Assembly (NCBI RefSeq): GCF_009728735.1
Contig: NZ_CP024636.1
Coordinates: forward strand, 2,791,670 to 2,855,669
Direction of reading: 5' to 3'
Source of the DNA: Pantoea phytobeneficialis
GTDB taxonomy: Bacteria > Pseudomonadota > Gammaproteobacteria > Enterobacterales > Enterobacteriaceae
Length of the DNA stretch: 64,000 nt
The notes beneath the pieces are model-generated. The model was not told where the DNA came from and did no database searches. It was given only the letters and a program-made list of their open reading frames with translations. This document shows positions 22,276 to 31,234 of this stretch, one piece after another. The position numbers and the translations under genes were made by a program. Positions within the stretch are counted from its first letter, which is position 1, and each line of letters starts with the position of its first letter.

Positions 22276-23703
22276 ATGAATACCGTTATTGCACAACAGA
22301 TTGCCGATCAGGGCGGCGTGGAAGCCTGGCTGACCGCGCAACAACATAAAAGCCTGCTGCGTTTCCTGACTTGCGGTAGCGTTGACGATGGCAAAAGTAC
22401 GCTGATTGGCCGTCTGCTGCACGATACCCGCCAGATTTATGAAGATCAGCTCTCTTCGCTGCACAATGACAGCAAGCGTCATGGCACCCAGGGCGAGAAA
22501 CTCGATCTGGCGCTGCTGGTGGATGGTTTGCAGGCCGAGCGCGAGCAGGGCATCACCATTGATGTGGCCTATCGTTATTTCTCGACCGAGAAGCGCAAAT
22601 TTATCATCGCCGACACGCCGGGACATGAGCAGTACACCCGTAATATGGCGACCGGTGCGTCCACCTGTGATCTGGCGATCCTGTTGATCGATGCGCGTAA
22701 AGGCGTGCTGGATCAGACCCGCCGTCACAGCTTTATCTCCACACTGCTCGGCATCAAGCATCTGGTGGTGGCGATCAACAAAATGGATCTGGTGGCGTAC
22801 AAACAGGACGTGTTTGAACAGATCAAGCAGGACTACCTCGATTTCGCCGCGCAGTTGCCTGAAGACCTCGATATTCGCTTTGTACCGATGTCGGCGCTGG
22901 AAGGGGATAACGTGGCATCGCCGAGCGAAACCATGCCGTGGTACAGCGGCCCGACCCTGCTCGACGTGCTGGAAACGGTGGAACTGAAGCGCGTGGTGGA
23001 TCATCAGCCGATGCGTTTCCCGGTGCAGTACGTGAATCGTCCAAACCTCGATTTCCGTGGCTATGCCGGTACGCTGGCGTCGGGTGTGGTCAAGGTCGGC
23101 CAACGCGTGAAGGTGCTGCCATCGGGCGTGGAATCGACGATTGCGCGCATCGTGACCTTTGATGGCGATTTGCAGGAAGCTGCTGCCGGAGAAGCCATTA
23201 CCCTGGTGCTGGAAGACGAGATCGACATCAGCCGTGGTGACCTGCTGGTTGATGCGGGAGCCGAGCTGAAATCGGTGCAATCCGCCACCGTTAACGTGGT
23301 GTGGATGGCCGAGCAGCCGCTACAGCCGGGCCAGAGCTATGACGTGAAGATCGCCGGTAAGAAAGCGCGTGGCCGGGTGGAAAAAGTGATCCATCAGTTC
23401 GACATCAACACGCTGGAAAAACGCAGCGCCGACAGTCTGCCGCTTAACGGCATTGGTCTGGTGGAAGTCACTTTTGATGAGCCGATGGTGCTGGACAAAT
23501 ATCGCGACAACCCGGTAACGGGCGGCATGATTTTTATCGATCGCCTGAGCAACGTTACCGTGGGTGCCGGATTGATTGAAGAACCGCAGAGCGCTAACCA
23601 CGCCCAGGCAAGCCAGTTCAGCGAATTCGAGCTGGAGCTGAATGCGTTGATTCGTCGTCATTTCCCGCACTGGAATGCACGCGACCTGTTGGGTGGTCAG
23701 TAA
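22276..23703 (+). CDS. cysN: Sulfate adenylyltransferase subunit 1 (GTPase)
   Basis: 475 residues, EF-Tu-like GTPase. G1 is [13 protein letters not shown]3 is [13 protein letters not shown]4 is [16 protein letters not shown] is the switch I region. GTP hydrolysis drives APS formation by CysD. There is no C-terminal APS kinase domain, so it is not a NodQ/CysNC fusion; cysC is separate and begins at the last base of the cysN stop codon (TAATG). RBS AAGGAGA precedes the start. Confidence 0.98.
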   Translation: MNTVIAQQIADQGGVEAWLTAQQHKSLLRFLTCGSVDDGKSTLIGRLLHDTRQIYEDQLSSLHNDSKRHGTQGEKLDLALLVDGLQAEREQGITIDVAYRYFSTEKRKFIIADTPGHEQYTRNMATGASTCDLAILLIDARKGVLDQTRRHSFISTLLGIKHLVVAINKMDLVAYKQDVFEQIKQDYLDFAAQLPEDLDIRFVPMSALEGDNVASPSETMPWYSGPTLLDVLETVELKRVVDHQPMRFPVQYVNRPNLDFRGYAGTLASGVVKVGQRVKVLPSGVESTIARIVTFDGDLQEAAAGEAITLVLEDEIDISRGDLLVDAGAELKSVQSATVNVVWMAEQPLQPGQSYDVKIAGKKARGRVEKVIHQFDINTLEKRSADSLPLNGIGLVEVTFDEPMVLDKYRDNPVTGGMIFIDRLSNVTVGAGLIEEPQSANHAQASQFSEFELELNALIRRHFPHWNARDLLGGQ

Positions 23704-24308
23704 TGGCGCAACACGATGAAAACGTGGTGTGGCACGATCATCCAGTGACCCGTGCTGAGCGTGAGCAGCAGCACGGCCATCAGGGTGTGGTGCTGTGGTT
23801 TACCGGGCTGTCTGGCTCGGGCAAATCCACGGTGGCCGGGGCGCTGGAGCAGGCGCTGCATCGGCTTGGCGTCAGTACCTATCTGCTGGATGGTGACAAC
23901 GTGCGTCACGGCCTGTGCCGTGACCTCGGCTTCAGTGATGACGATCGTAAAGAGAACATTCGTCGCGTCGGTGAAGTGGCCAAACTGATGGTGGATGCCG
24001 GGCTGGTGGTGCTGACGGCCTTTATTTCGCCGCATCGCGCTGAACGTCAGATGGTGCGTGACCTGCTGGCGGATGGGCAGTTTGTGGAAGTGTTTGTCGA
24101 CACGCCGCTATCGGTGTGTGAAGCGCGCGATCCGAAAGGATTGTATAAAAAAGCGCGAGCCGGAGAACTGCGCAATTTCACCGGTATCGACAGTGTTTAT
24201 GAGGCGCCAGAGGCGCCGGAAATCCACCTCGATGGTGAACAATTGGTTACAAAACTCACCGCCCAATTGTTAGACCTGCTGCGTCACCGCGATATCATCA
24301 GATCCTGA
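23703..24308 (+). CDS. cysC: Adenylylsulfate kinase
   Basis: 201 residues. The P-loop is [37 protein letters not shown] and [15 protein letters not shown] bind [16 protein letters not shown] is the conserved C-terminal motif. It phosphorylates APS to PAPS, the substrate of CysH. The start overlaps the cysN stop codon by one base, so the two are probably translationally coupled. Confidence 0.98.
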   Translation: MAQHDENVVWHDHPVTRAEREQQHGHQGVVLWFTGLSGSGKSTVAGALEQALHRLGVSTYLLDGDNVRHGLCRDLGFSDDDRKENIRRVGEVAKLMVDAGLVVLTAFISPHRAERQMVRDLLADGQFVEVFVDTPLSVCEARDPKGLYKKARAGELRNFTGIDSVYEAPEAPEIHLDGEQLVTKLTAQLLDLLRHRDIIRS

Positions 24309-24315
24309 ATAGACA

Positions 24316-24340
24316 GCGGCAAATCACCACGATTTGCCGC
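24316..24340 (+). other. Hairpin after cysC
   Basis: GCGGCAAATC-ACCAC-GATTTGCCGC, a perfect 10-pair stem starting 8 bases beyond the cysC stop codon. No T-run follows, so it may protect the 3' end of the mRNA or assist termination; it is not a classic intrinsic terminator. Confidence 0.55.
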
Positions 24341-24362
24341 GATTAGCGTCAACAGGAACTCT

Positions 24363-24683
24363 ATGCAGAACGTTACCCCTATGCTGGCACGCAAAGATGA
24401 ACGCACCCAGGATGAGCCTCGCTCGTCGCTACCGGGTGGTGTGATTGGTTTTCTCTCGTATTGGTGTGCGCTGGCAATTCCGTTCCTGCTCTACGGTTCC
24501 AATACGTTGTTTTTCTTCCTCTATACCTGGCCGTTCTTCCTTGCTCTGCTGCCAGTATCGGTGCTGATTGGTATTGTCCTCAGCCTGATGATGCGTGGTC
24601 ATCTGTTCTGGAGTGGGGTGGTGACGGCGATCGTGGTGGTATGCCTGTTCTGGCTACTCTTCTCATTTCTCTCCGGCTGGTAG
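24363..24683 (+). CDS. ygbE: DUF3561 membrane protein YgbE
   Basis: 106 residues. After a charged N-terminal stretch of about 30 residues there are three probable membrane segments (GFLSYWCALAIPFLLYG; LFFFLYTWPFFLALLPVSVL with IGIVLSLM; VVTAIVVVCLFWLLFSFL). It fits YgbE of E. coli in size and position between cysC and ftsB. No biochemical function is known to me. RBS CAGGAAC lies 8 bases before the start. Confidence 0.85.
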   Translation: MQNVTPMLARKDERTQDEPRSSLPGGVIGFLSYWCALAIPFLLYGSNTLFFFLYTWPFFLALLPVSVLIGIVLSLMMRGHLFWSGVVTAIVVVCLFWLLFSFLSGW

Positions 24684-24854
24684 GCCGTGCCTGATGTGCA
24701 AACGCGTCGGCAGGTTACAAAACTTTACCTGCCAATCGCCGCACCAGTGAATCAATATTTGTACGGACAATCGTCCGTAAACGGCATTTTCGCTGCTGGA
24801 GTGGAGTCCGGCGCGAAGTTATGGGATGATTGAGCCGTTTTTCAGGGGGCTGGG

Positions 24855-25172
24855 ATGGGAAAACTGACGCTATTACTACTCGTTTTGCTCGGCTGGCTTC
24901 AGTATTCGTTGTGGCTGGGCAAAAACGGGATCCATGACTATACGCGCGTCAATGATGATGTTGCGTCACAACAGGCGAATAACGCCAAACTAAAAGCGCG
25001 TAACGATCAGCTGTTCGCCGAAATTGACGATCTCAACGGCGGCTCTGAGGCTATTGAGGAGCGCGCACGTAATGAGCTGGGCATGATCAAGCCTGGTGAA
25101 ACCTTCTATCGTCTGGTGCCAGACCAGAGCAAACGTAACGCGCAACAAGCTGCGCAAAATCAACAACGATAA
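24855..25172 (+). CDS. ftsB: Cell division protein FtsB
   Basis: 105 residues. One N-terminal membrane segment ([19 protein letters not shown], about 3-21) is followed by a coiled coil (about 30-70, [21 protein letters not shown]) and a conserved [16 protein letters not shown] tail. It forms the FtsQLB complex of the divisome with its C-terminal part in the periplasm. The next gene, ispD, begins 3 bases after its stop codon, so they share a transcript. The tail ends in a glutamine- and asparagine-rich stretch. Confidence 0.96.
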   Translation: MGKLTLLLLVLLGWLQYSLWLGKNGIHDYTRVNDDVASQQANNAKLKARNDQLFAEIDDLNGGSEAIEERARNELGMIKPGETFYRLVPDQSKRNAQQAAQNQQR

Positions 25173-25175
25173 ACC

Positions 25176-25892
25176 ATGAACAACCACTCTTCCTCTGCGG
25201 ATGTGATCGCCGTAGTGCCCGCTGCCGGTATTGGCAGCCGCATGCAGGCTGCCTGCCCGAAACAGTATCTGACCATCGGTCAACTTACCCTTCTTGAACA
25301 TAGCGTTGCTCGTTTGCTGGCACATCCTGCGGTTAAACAAGTGATTGTTGCTATCAGTCCCGATGATGGCTGGTTTGATTCGCTGCCATTGGCGCAGGAC
25401 ACACGCGTGCTGCGCGTCACCGGCGGTGAGACACGCGCCGAGTCGGTGCTGGCCGGTTTGCAAGCGGTGACGCACGGGGAGTGGGTGTTGGTGCATGATG
25501 CGGCGCGGCCGTGTCTGCATCCTGATGATTTAGCGCGTCTGCTGGCGGTGCGTCAGCACAGCAAAGTGGGCGCGATTCTGGCGGCACCGGTGCGCGATAC
25601 CATGAAGCGCGCCGAACCGGGTAAAGCCGCCATTGCGCACACCGTTGAGCGTGAAGATTTATGGCACGCGCTGACGCCACAATTTTTCCCCCATGCGCTG
25701 CTGATGGCCTGCCTGACGCGTGCCCTGAATGAGGGCGCGACCATCACTGATGAGGCCTCGGCGCTGGAATACTGCGGTTACCATCCCGAACTGGTGAGCG
25801 GCCGCAGTGATAACATTAAGGTGACGCGGCCAGAAGACCTGGCGCTGGCGGCCTTTTATCTTACCCAGATTCAGTTAAAGGAGAGCGCATGA
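25176..25892 (+). CDS. ispD: 2-C-methyl-D-erythritol 4-phosphate cytidylyltransferase
   Basis: 238 residues. The nucleotide-binding motif is [19 protein letters not shown], and [15 protein letters not shown] and [10 protein letters not shown] are family signatures. It couples CTP to MEP in the non-mevalonate isoprenoid pathway. Its stop codon overlaps the ispF start (ATGA), the usual arrangement in enterobacteria. Confidence 0.97.
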   Translation: MNNHSSSADVIAVVPAAGIGSRMQAACPKQYLTIGQLTLLEHSVARLLAHPAVKQVIVAISPDDGWFDSLPLAQDTRVLRVTGGETRAESVLAGLQAVTHGEWVLVHDAARPCLHPDDLARLLAVRQHSKVGAILAAPVRDTMKRAEPGKAAIAHTVEREDLWHALTPQFFPHALLMACLTRALNEGATITDEASALEYCGYHPELVSGRSDNIKVTRPEDLALAAFYLTQIQLKESA

Positions 25893-26374
25893 TGCGTATC
25901 GGTCACGGTTTCGACGTCCACGCCTTTGGAGGCGAGGGTCCTCTGGTGATTGGTGGGGTGCGTATTCCCTTCGAACACGGTTTTATTGCTCATTCTGATG
26001 GCGACGTGGCACTGCACGCGTTGACCGATGCGCTGCTGGGCGCAGTGGCGATGGGAGATATCGGTAAACTGTTCCCTGATACCGATCCGGCTTATAAAGG
26101 GGCGGATAGCCGTGGTTTGCTGGGCGAAGCCTGGCGCCGTATTCAGCAGAAGGGTTACCAGATCGGTAACGTTGACGTCACCATCATCGCCCAGGCGCCG
26201 AAAATGCTGCCGCATGTACCGCAGATGCGTGTGAATATCGCTGAAGTTCTTGGCTGTCATATGGATCAGGTGAATGTTAAAGCGACCACCACGGAAAAAC
26301 TGGGTTTTACCGGGCGTGGCGAAGGTATTGCCTGTGAAGCTGTGGCACTGCTGGTGAAGGTGGCTGGCGCATGA
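25889..26374 (+). CDS. ispF: 2-C-methyl-D-erythritol 2,4-cyclodiphosphate synthase
   Basis: 161 residues. [13 protein letters not shown] contains the zinc-binding Asp and His, [18 protein letters not shown] the third ligand and the hinge, and [19 protein letters not shown] the C-terminal signature. It forms the cyclodiphosphate of the MEP pathway. Two adjacent ATGs (25889 and 25892) are possible; the second matches E. coli, the first overlaps the ispD stop. Both are served by the AAGGAG at about 25879. It overlaps truD by four bases. Confidence 0.97.
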   Translation: MMRIGHGFDVHAFGGEGPLVIGGVRIPFEHGFIAHSDGDVALHALTDALLGAVAMGDIGKLFPDTDPAYKGADSRGLLGEAWRRIQQKGYQIGNVDVTIIAQAPKMLPHVPQMRVNIAEVLGCHMDQVNVKATTTEKLGFTGRGEGIACEAVALLVKVAGA

Positions 26375-27414
26375 GTGAACTGCTGTACCTGCACGGTAAG
26401 CCGCGCGCCACCGGCGTGATTAAAGCCAATCCAGAAGATTTTGTTGTCATTGAGGATCTTGGTTATCCCTATGACGGCGAAGGTGAACAGTTGCTGGTAC
26501 GCATCCGTAAAATCGGTTGCAATACCCGCTTTGTCGCCGAAGCGCTGGCGAAATTTCTCGGCGTGCATGTGCGTGATCTCAGCTATGCCGGGATGAAAGA
26601 CCGCCATGCGGTGACCGAGCAGACGCTGTGTTTCCGTTTACCGGGCAACGCGATGCCTGATCTGTCTGAATTTAAGCTGGAAGGCGTAGAAATCCTGCAG
26701 GTGGTGCGCCACAAGCGTAAACTACGTACCGGTGCGCTGGCGGGGAATGCGTTTCGTCTGGTGATCCGTCAAATCTCGGATCAGACCGTGGTGGAACAGC
26801 GTTTACAGAAAATTCAGAAAAGCGGTGTGCCGAACTATTTTGGTGAGCAGCGTTTTGGCCGTGAGGGTAATAATCTGACCCAGGCACAGCAGTGGGCGCA
26901 GGATCGATTCCGCCCACGCGATCGCAACAAAAAAGGCTTGTTGCTCTCGGCCACCCGCAGTCATCTGTTTAATCAGGTCACCAGCGCGCGTTTGCAGCGA
27001 GACGGCAATCTCGACGCGGTGATGAGCGGCGATGCCTTGCAACTGACCGGGCGTGGTAGCTGGTTCGTCGCGCAGACAGAAGAATTGACTGAACTGCAAC
27101 AGCGCGTGAATCAGGATGAACTGCGGATCACTGCGCCGTTGCCTGGTCGTGGCGACTGGGGCACCCAGGTGGAAGCGCTTGAATTTGAACAGCACAGCCT
27201 GGCAGGTGCGGCAGAAATGATTACACTGCTTGAGCGTGAACGTGTTGATGCGGCACGCCGCGCGATGCGTGTGGTGCCAAAGGACTTGCACTGGAACTGG
27301 TGGGATGATGTGACGCTGGAGATGGCGTTCTGGCTGCCTGCGGGCAGCTTTGCTACCAGCGTCGTGCGTGAGCTTCTCCAACAAGAAGGTAACGATGCGG
27401 ATATTGCTGAGTAA
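26371..27414 (+). CDS. truD: tRNA pseudouridine(13) synthase TruD
   Basis: 347 residues. The catalytic aspartate is in [14 protein letters not shown]; other TruD signatures are [30 protein letters not shown] and the C-terminal [14 protein letters not shown]. It isomerises U13 in tRNA-Glu. The gene starts inside the ispF stop region and ends 20 bases inside surE, so four genes from ispD to surE overlap in series. Confidence 0.97.
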   Translation: MSELLYLHGKPRATGVIKANPEDFVVIEDLGYPYDGEGEQLLVRIRKIGCNTRFVAEALAKFLGVHVRDLSYAGMKDRHAVTEQTLCFRLPGNAMPDLSEFKLEGVEILQVVRHKRKLRTGALAGNAFRLVIRQISDQTVVEQRLQKIQKSGVPNYFGEQRFGREGNNLTQAQQWAQDRFRPRDRNKKGLLLSATRSHLFNQVTSARLQRDGNLDAVMSGDALQLTGRGSWFVAQTEELTELQQRVNQDELRITAPLPGRGDWGTQVEALEFEQHSLAGAAEMITLLERERVDAARRAMRVVPKDLHWNWWDDVTLEMAFWLPAGSFATSVVRELLQQEGNDADIAE

Positions 27415-28156
27415 TGATGACGGCATTCATGCTCCGGGCATTCAGACCCTGGCGCGCGCACTGCGCCAGTTTGCTGAAGTCCAGGTGGTCGCACCCGATC
27501 GCAATCGCAGCGGCGCGTCAAACTCGCTGACGCTGGAGACACCGCTTCGTACCTTTACCCATGAAAATGGTGATATCGCCGTGCAGATGGGCACCCCGAC
27601 CGACTGCGTGTTTCTGGGGGTGAATGCCCTGATGCAACCGCGTCCGGATATTGTGGTCTCCGGTATCAATGCCGGTCCCAATCTCGGTGATGATGTGATT
27701 TATTCCGGCACCGTGGCCGCCGCGATGGAAGGTCGCCATCTTGGCTTACCGGCGCTGGCGGTATCACTGAATGGGCATCAACATTATGCCACGGCTGCCG
27801 CTGTTACCTGCGCGTTGTTGCGGGCGTTAACGCGTGAACCGCTGCGCACCGGTCGTATTCTCAATATCAATGTGCCTGATCTCCCGCTGGAGGAAGTGAA
27901 AGGCTTCCGCGTGACGCGTTGTGGCAGCCGTCATCCTGCCGACCAGGTCATCTGCCAGCAAGATCCGCGTGGCAACACCCTGTACTGGATTGGGCCGCCG
28001 GGAGAGAAACTGGATGCTGGCCCGGATACCGATTTTGCCGCGGTGGATGCGGGTTATGTCTCGATCACCGCGTTGCATGTTGACCTGACCGCCCCGGCGG
28101 CGCAGGTGGTGTTAAGCGATTGGTTGACCCAGGCGGAGGTGGATTTGGCATGGTGA
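27395..28156 (+). CDS. surE: 5'/3'-nucleotidase SurE
   Basis: 253 residues from the ATG at 27395, giving [16 protein letters not shown]; the longer frame upstream lies inside truD and is not family-like. Metal ligands are the DD of SNDDG and the asparagine and serine of [29 protein letters not shown] is the second signature. It is a divalent-metal-dependent nucleoside monophosphate and exopolyphosphate phosphatase, often co-expressed with pcm in stationary phase. AAGAAGGT upstream serves as RBS. Confidence 0.97.
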   Translation: MRILLSNDDGIHAPGIQTLARALRQFAEVQVVAPDRNRSGASNSLTLETPLRTFTHENGDIAVQMGTPTDCVFLGVNALMQPRPDIVVSGINAGPNLGDDVIYSGTVAAAMEGRHLGLPALAVSLNGHQHYATAAAVTCALLRALTREPLRTGRILNINVPDLPLEEVKGFRVTRCGSRHPADQVICQQDPRGNTLYWIGPPGEKLDAGPDTDFAAVDAGYVSITALHVDLTAPAAQVVLSDWLTQAEVDLAW

Positions 28157-28776
28157 ACCGGCGCGTTGAAACCTTGTTGGCGCAACTGCGCGCCCAGGGT
28201 ATCCATGATGAACATCTGCTGAAAGCCATCGCCGATGTGCCGCGTGAGCGTTTTATCGACGAAGCCTTCGAACACAAAGCCTGGGACAATGTCGCGTTGC
28301 CGATCGGTAGTGGGCAGACCATTTCACAGCCCTATATGGTGGCGCGCATGACGGCATTGCTGGAACTCAATGCTGACGCGCGCGTGCTGGAAATTGGCAC
28401 TGGTTCAGGCTATCAGACGGCGATTCTGGCCCATCTGGTCAATCACGTTTATTCCGTAGAACGCATCAAAGGGTTGCAGTGGCAGGCGAAACGCCGCCTG
28501 AAGCAACTCGACCTGCATAATGTTTCAACTCGCCACGGTGACGGCTGGCAGGGCTGGGCCGCACGCGGTCCGTTCGATGCCATTATCGTTACGGCGGCAC
28601 CTCCTGAAATTCCGACTGCGCTGATAGCACAATTGCGTGACGGCGGCAGAATGGTGCTGCCGGTTGGGGAAGATCAACAAGTGTTAAAACGTCTGCGCCG
28701 TCAGGGGGATGAGATGATCGAAGAGATTATCGAACCCGTCCGCTTTGTGCCTTTAGTACAGGGCGACCTGGCCTGA
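28150..28776 (+). CDS. pcm: Protein-L-isoaspartate O-methyltransferase
   Basis: 208 residues from the ATG at 28150 ([18 protein letters not shown]), which aligns with the 208-residue E. coli protein and overlaps the surE stop by 7 bases. SAM motif I is [16 protein letters not shown]; the substrate loop [17 protein letters not shown] and the post-motif [13 protein letters not shown] are intact. It methylates isoaspartyl residues so that they can be repaired. The surE-pcm-nlpD-rpoS order is the classic enterobacterial stationary-phase cluster. Confidence 0.97.
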   Translation: MVNRRVETLLAQLRAQGIHDEHLLKAIADVPRERFIDEAFEHKAWDNVALPIGSGQTISQPYMVARMTALLELNADARVLEIGTGSGYQTAILAHLVNHVYSVERIKGLQWQAKRRLKQLDLHNVSTRHGDGWQGWAARGPFDAIIVTAAPPEIPTALIAQLRDGGRMVLPVGEDQQVLKRLRRQGDEMIEEIIEPVRFVPLVQGDLA

Positions 28777-28936
28777 AGCTCTTCGTACTTGTTCACAACT
28801 GTTACATGGCACGGCGCAGTTGATCTTGTTACTATCCTTGTTAATCAATGCTAAAGGCCGTTTCACCTGCATTATGCAGTGTAAAATGCGGTTACGCAGA
28901 CACAGTCATATCCAGGATTGCCATCACGGGGGATCA

Positions 28937-30025
28937 ATGAGCACGGGAAGCACAACATTTCAATTACGCCGTCTGGCGGCACTGACACTGGTCGGATTTT
29001 GGCTGACAGGCTGTAGCTCCAGCGATAATACACAAGCACCCATCAGCCAGATCGGTGGCAACGGTGGTATGAGCGATACCTCGGGTGGCGGCGTACCTAC
29101 GATGCCGCACGGCGGAATGTTAAGCGGTGGCGTACCTTCTGCACCGCCATCGGGCGGAATGATTAGTGGTAATAATAATGTGACGACGCAAAATGGTCGC
29201 ATTGTGTACAACCGCAATTATGGGAATATTCCGAAAGGTAGCTATGGTGGCGAAACTTACACCGTTAAACGTGGCGACACCTTGTTCTATATTGCGTGGA
29301 TTACCGGCAATGATTATCGCGACCTGGCGCAACGTAACAACATCCCCGCCCCGTATAGCCTGAACGCCGGGCAAACGTTGCAGGTTGGGAACGGTGCCGG
29401 ACAGTCAATTACCGGTGGTAACGCTATCACTGCCGCTGATGCAACTCAGGGTGGCGTACCTGTCACACCGGGTTCTTCGCAAATTAAATCTGCCCCGGTT
29501 GCACAGCAACCTGTTATTACGTATTCTGATGATTCGGGTAATTCTTCAGGCAGCAAATTGTTGCCGTCGAAAGGGGCAAATAATGTGGCAACGACCACAG
29601 CTCCGGTTATCGCACCACCCACAGTCAGCAGCACGACGGATAGCACAACCCCGGTGGGAAGCTGGCGTTGGCCGACTGATGGGAAGATTATCGATAACTT
29701 CTCCGCTGCGGAAGGCGGAAACAAAGGGATCGATATCGCCGGTTCGCGTGGACAACCTGTTGTCGCCACTGCTTCGGGTAGGGTGGTATACGCAGGCAAC
29801 GCGCTCCGTGGGTACGGTAATTTAATCATCATCAAACACAATGATGACTACCTGAGTGCCTACGCCCATAACGACACAATGCTGGTCCGGGAACAACAGG
29901 AAGTTAAAGCTGGGCAAAAAATAGCTACGATGGGTAGCACCGGAACCAGTTCAGTACGATTGCATTTTGAAATTCGTTACAAGGGGAAATCCGTAAATCC
30001 GTTGCGTTACTTACCGCAACGATAA
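28937..30025 (+). CDS. nlpD: Murein hydrolase activator NlpD (lipoprotein)
   Basis: 362 residues from the ATG at 28937, preceded by GGGGG; upstream codons to 28820 are open but not family-like. The lipobox LTGCSS puts the lipidated cysteine at 26. Next comes a glycine/serine/proline-rich linker with GGVP/GGM repeats (about 35-82), a LysM domain ([18 protein letters not shown]), a Ser/Thr-rich spacer and a degenerate M23 (LytM) domain ([29 protein letters not shown]). By family knowledge it activates the amidase AmiC at the septum. The linker differs from the glutamine-rich E. coli linker. The main rpoS promoter lies inside this gene. Confidence 0.96.
   Translation: MSTGSTTFQLRRLAALTLVGFWLTGCSSSDNTQAPISQIGGNGGMSDTSGGGVPTMPHGGMLSGGVPSAPPSGGMISGNNNVTTQNGRIVYNRNYGNIPKGSYGGETYTVKRGDTLFYIAWITGNDYRDLAQRNNIPAPYSLNAGQTLQVGNGAGQSITGGNAITAADATQGGVPVTPGSSQIKSAPVAQQPVITYSDDSGNSSGSKLLPSKGANNVATTTAPVIAPPTVSSTTDSTTPVGSWRWPTDGKIIDNFSAAEGGNKGIDIAGSRGQPVVATASGRVVYAGNALRGYGNLIIIKHNDDYLSAYAHNDTMLVREQQEVKAGQKIATMGSTGTSSVRLHFEIRYKGKSVNPLRYLPQR
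29499..29527 (+). promoter_or_regulatory. rpoS promoter inside nlpD
   Basis: TTGCAC (29499-29504) and TATTCT (29522-29527) with a 17-base spacer. The bases around the -10 (ACGTATTCTGA) agree with my recollection of the E. coli rpoS promoter within nlpD. It predicts a leader of about 540 bases, comparable to the long regulated E. coli leader. Confidence 0.75.
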
Positions 30026-30075
30026 TCCGGCAGAACCCAGGTGTTCTGCCCTTGGATCACGGGTAGGAGCCGCTT

Positions 30076-31068
30076 ATGAGCCAGAATACGCTGAAAGTTA
30101 ACGAGTTACACGAAGATGCGGAATTCGAGGAGAACGGAGCTGAGGTTTTTGATGAGAAGGCTCTCGTTGAGAACGAACCTGGTGATAACGATGTAGCGGA
30201 AGAAGAGTTGTTGTCACAGGGTGCGACGCAACGCGTTTTGGATGCGACGCAGCTCTACCTCGGAGAGATTGGTTATTCTCCATTGTTAACGGCGGAAGAA
30301 GAGGTGTTCTTTGCCCGCCGCGCATTACGAGGCGACATTCCTTCTCGTCGCCGCATGATTGAAAGTAACTTACGTCTGGTGGTGAAAATTGCCCGTCGTT
30401 ACAGCAATCGTGGTCTGGCGCTGCTGGATCTGATTGAAGAGGGTAATCTCGGCCTCATTCGTGCTGTAGAGAAGTTTGATCCGGAACGTGGATTCCGCTT
30501 CTCGACTTACGCCACATGGTGGATTCGTCAGACCATTGAACGGGCAATCATGAACCAAACCCGTACTATTCGTCTGCCTATCCACATTGTTAAAGAGTTA
30601 AATGTCTATCTGCGTACCGCGCGTGAACTTTCGCACAAACTCGATCATGAGCCGAGTGCCGAAGAGATTGCCGAACAGCTGGACAAACCGGTTGATGATG
30701 TAAGCCGTATGCTACGTCTCAACGAGCGTATTACCTCGGTTGACACACCGTTGGGTGGTGATTCCGAAAAAGCGCTGCTGGATATCCTGGCCGATGAAAA
30801 AGATAACGGCCCGGAAGACACCACGCAGGACGATGATATGAAACAAAGCATCGTTAAGTGGTTGTTTGAACTGAATGCCAAGCAGCGTGAAGTGCTGGCG
30901 CGTCGTTTCGGCCTGTTGGGCTATGAAGCGGCAACGCTTGAAGATGTGGGCCGCGAAATCGGTTTGACCCGTGAGCGTGTTCGTCAGATTCAGGTGGAAG
31001 GGCTGCGTCGTCTGCGTGAAATTTTGCAGACTCAGGGCCTGAATATTGAAGCGCTGTTTCGTGAATAA
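30076..31068 (+). CDS. rpoS: RNA polymerase sigma factor RpoS (sigma-38)
   Basis: 330 residues. Region 1.2 ([21 protein letters not shown]), region 2 ([37 protein letters not shown]), region 3 ([20 protein letters not shown]) and region 4 ([19 protein letters not shown]) are in order, with the acidic N-terminus typical of RpoS. It is the general stress and stationary-phase sigma factor. The gene is preceded by the leader text GGATCACGGGTAGGAGCC, the RBS region that in E. coli is masked by the upstream leader and freed by small RNAs. GGCAGAAC-N6-GTTCTGCC (30029-30050) is a further hairpin just after nlpD. Confidence 0.98.
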   Translation: MSQNTLKVNELHEDAEFEENGAEVFDEKALVENEPGDNDVAEEELLSQGATQRVLDATQLYLGEIGYSPLLTAEEEVFFARRALRGDIPSRRRMIESNLRLVVKIARRYSNRGLALLDLIEEGNLGLIRAVEKFDPERGFRFSTYATWWIRQTIERAIMNQTRTIRLPIHIVKELNVYLRTARELSHKLDHEPSAEEIAEQLDKPVDDVSRMLRLNERITSVDTPLGGDSEKALLDILADEKDNGPEDTTQDDDMKQSIVKWLFELNAKQREVLARRFGLLGYEAATLEDVGREIGLTRERVRQIQVEGLRRLREILQTQGLNIEALFRE

Positions 31069-31088
31069 ACCGTAATCGCTACATAAAA

Positions 31089-31116
31089 ACGGTGACCACC
31101 TGGTCACCGTTTTTTT
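31089..31116 (+). terminator. Intrinsic terminator of rpoS
   Basis: ACGGTGACCA-CC-TGGTCACCGT followed by seven T. A perfect 10-pair stem ends in a T-run 21 bases beyond the rpoS stop codon. Confidence 0.92.
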
Positions 31117-31193
31117 ATGCCTGCGATTCAGGATGGTGATTGACACACGATCCCTTAAGCAGGGTTGTAGACCCTGGTGCTGATGTACATTCA

Positions 31194-31221
31194 GTAGCGG
31201 CGCGATAAATCGCACTGCTAC
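31194..31221. repeat. REP-like palindrome, copy D (degenerate single unit)
   Basis: GTAGCGGCGCGATAAATCGC then ACTGCTAC: a single unit whose outer arms GTAGC-GGCGCGAT / ATCGCACTGCTAC pair with mismatches. The core runs GATAAATC instead of GATTTATC, like the right arm of copy B. It lies 14 bases beyond the mutS stop codon, in the convergent rpoS/mutS gap. Confidence 0.78.
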
Positions 31222-31234
31222 TTCTAACTCATTG

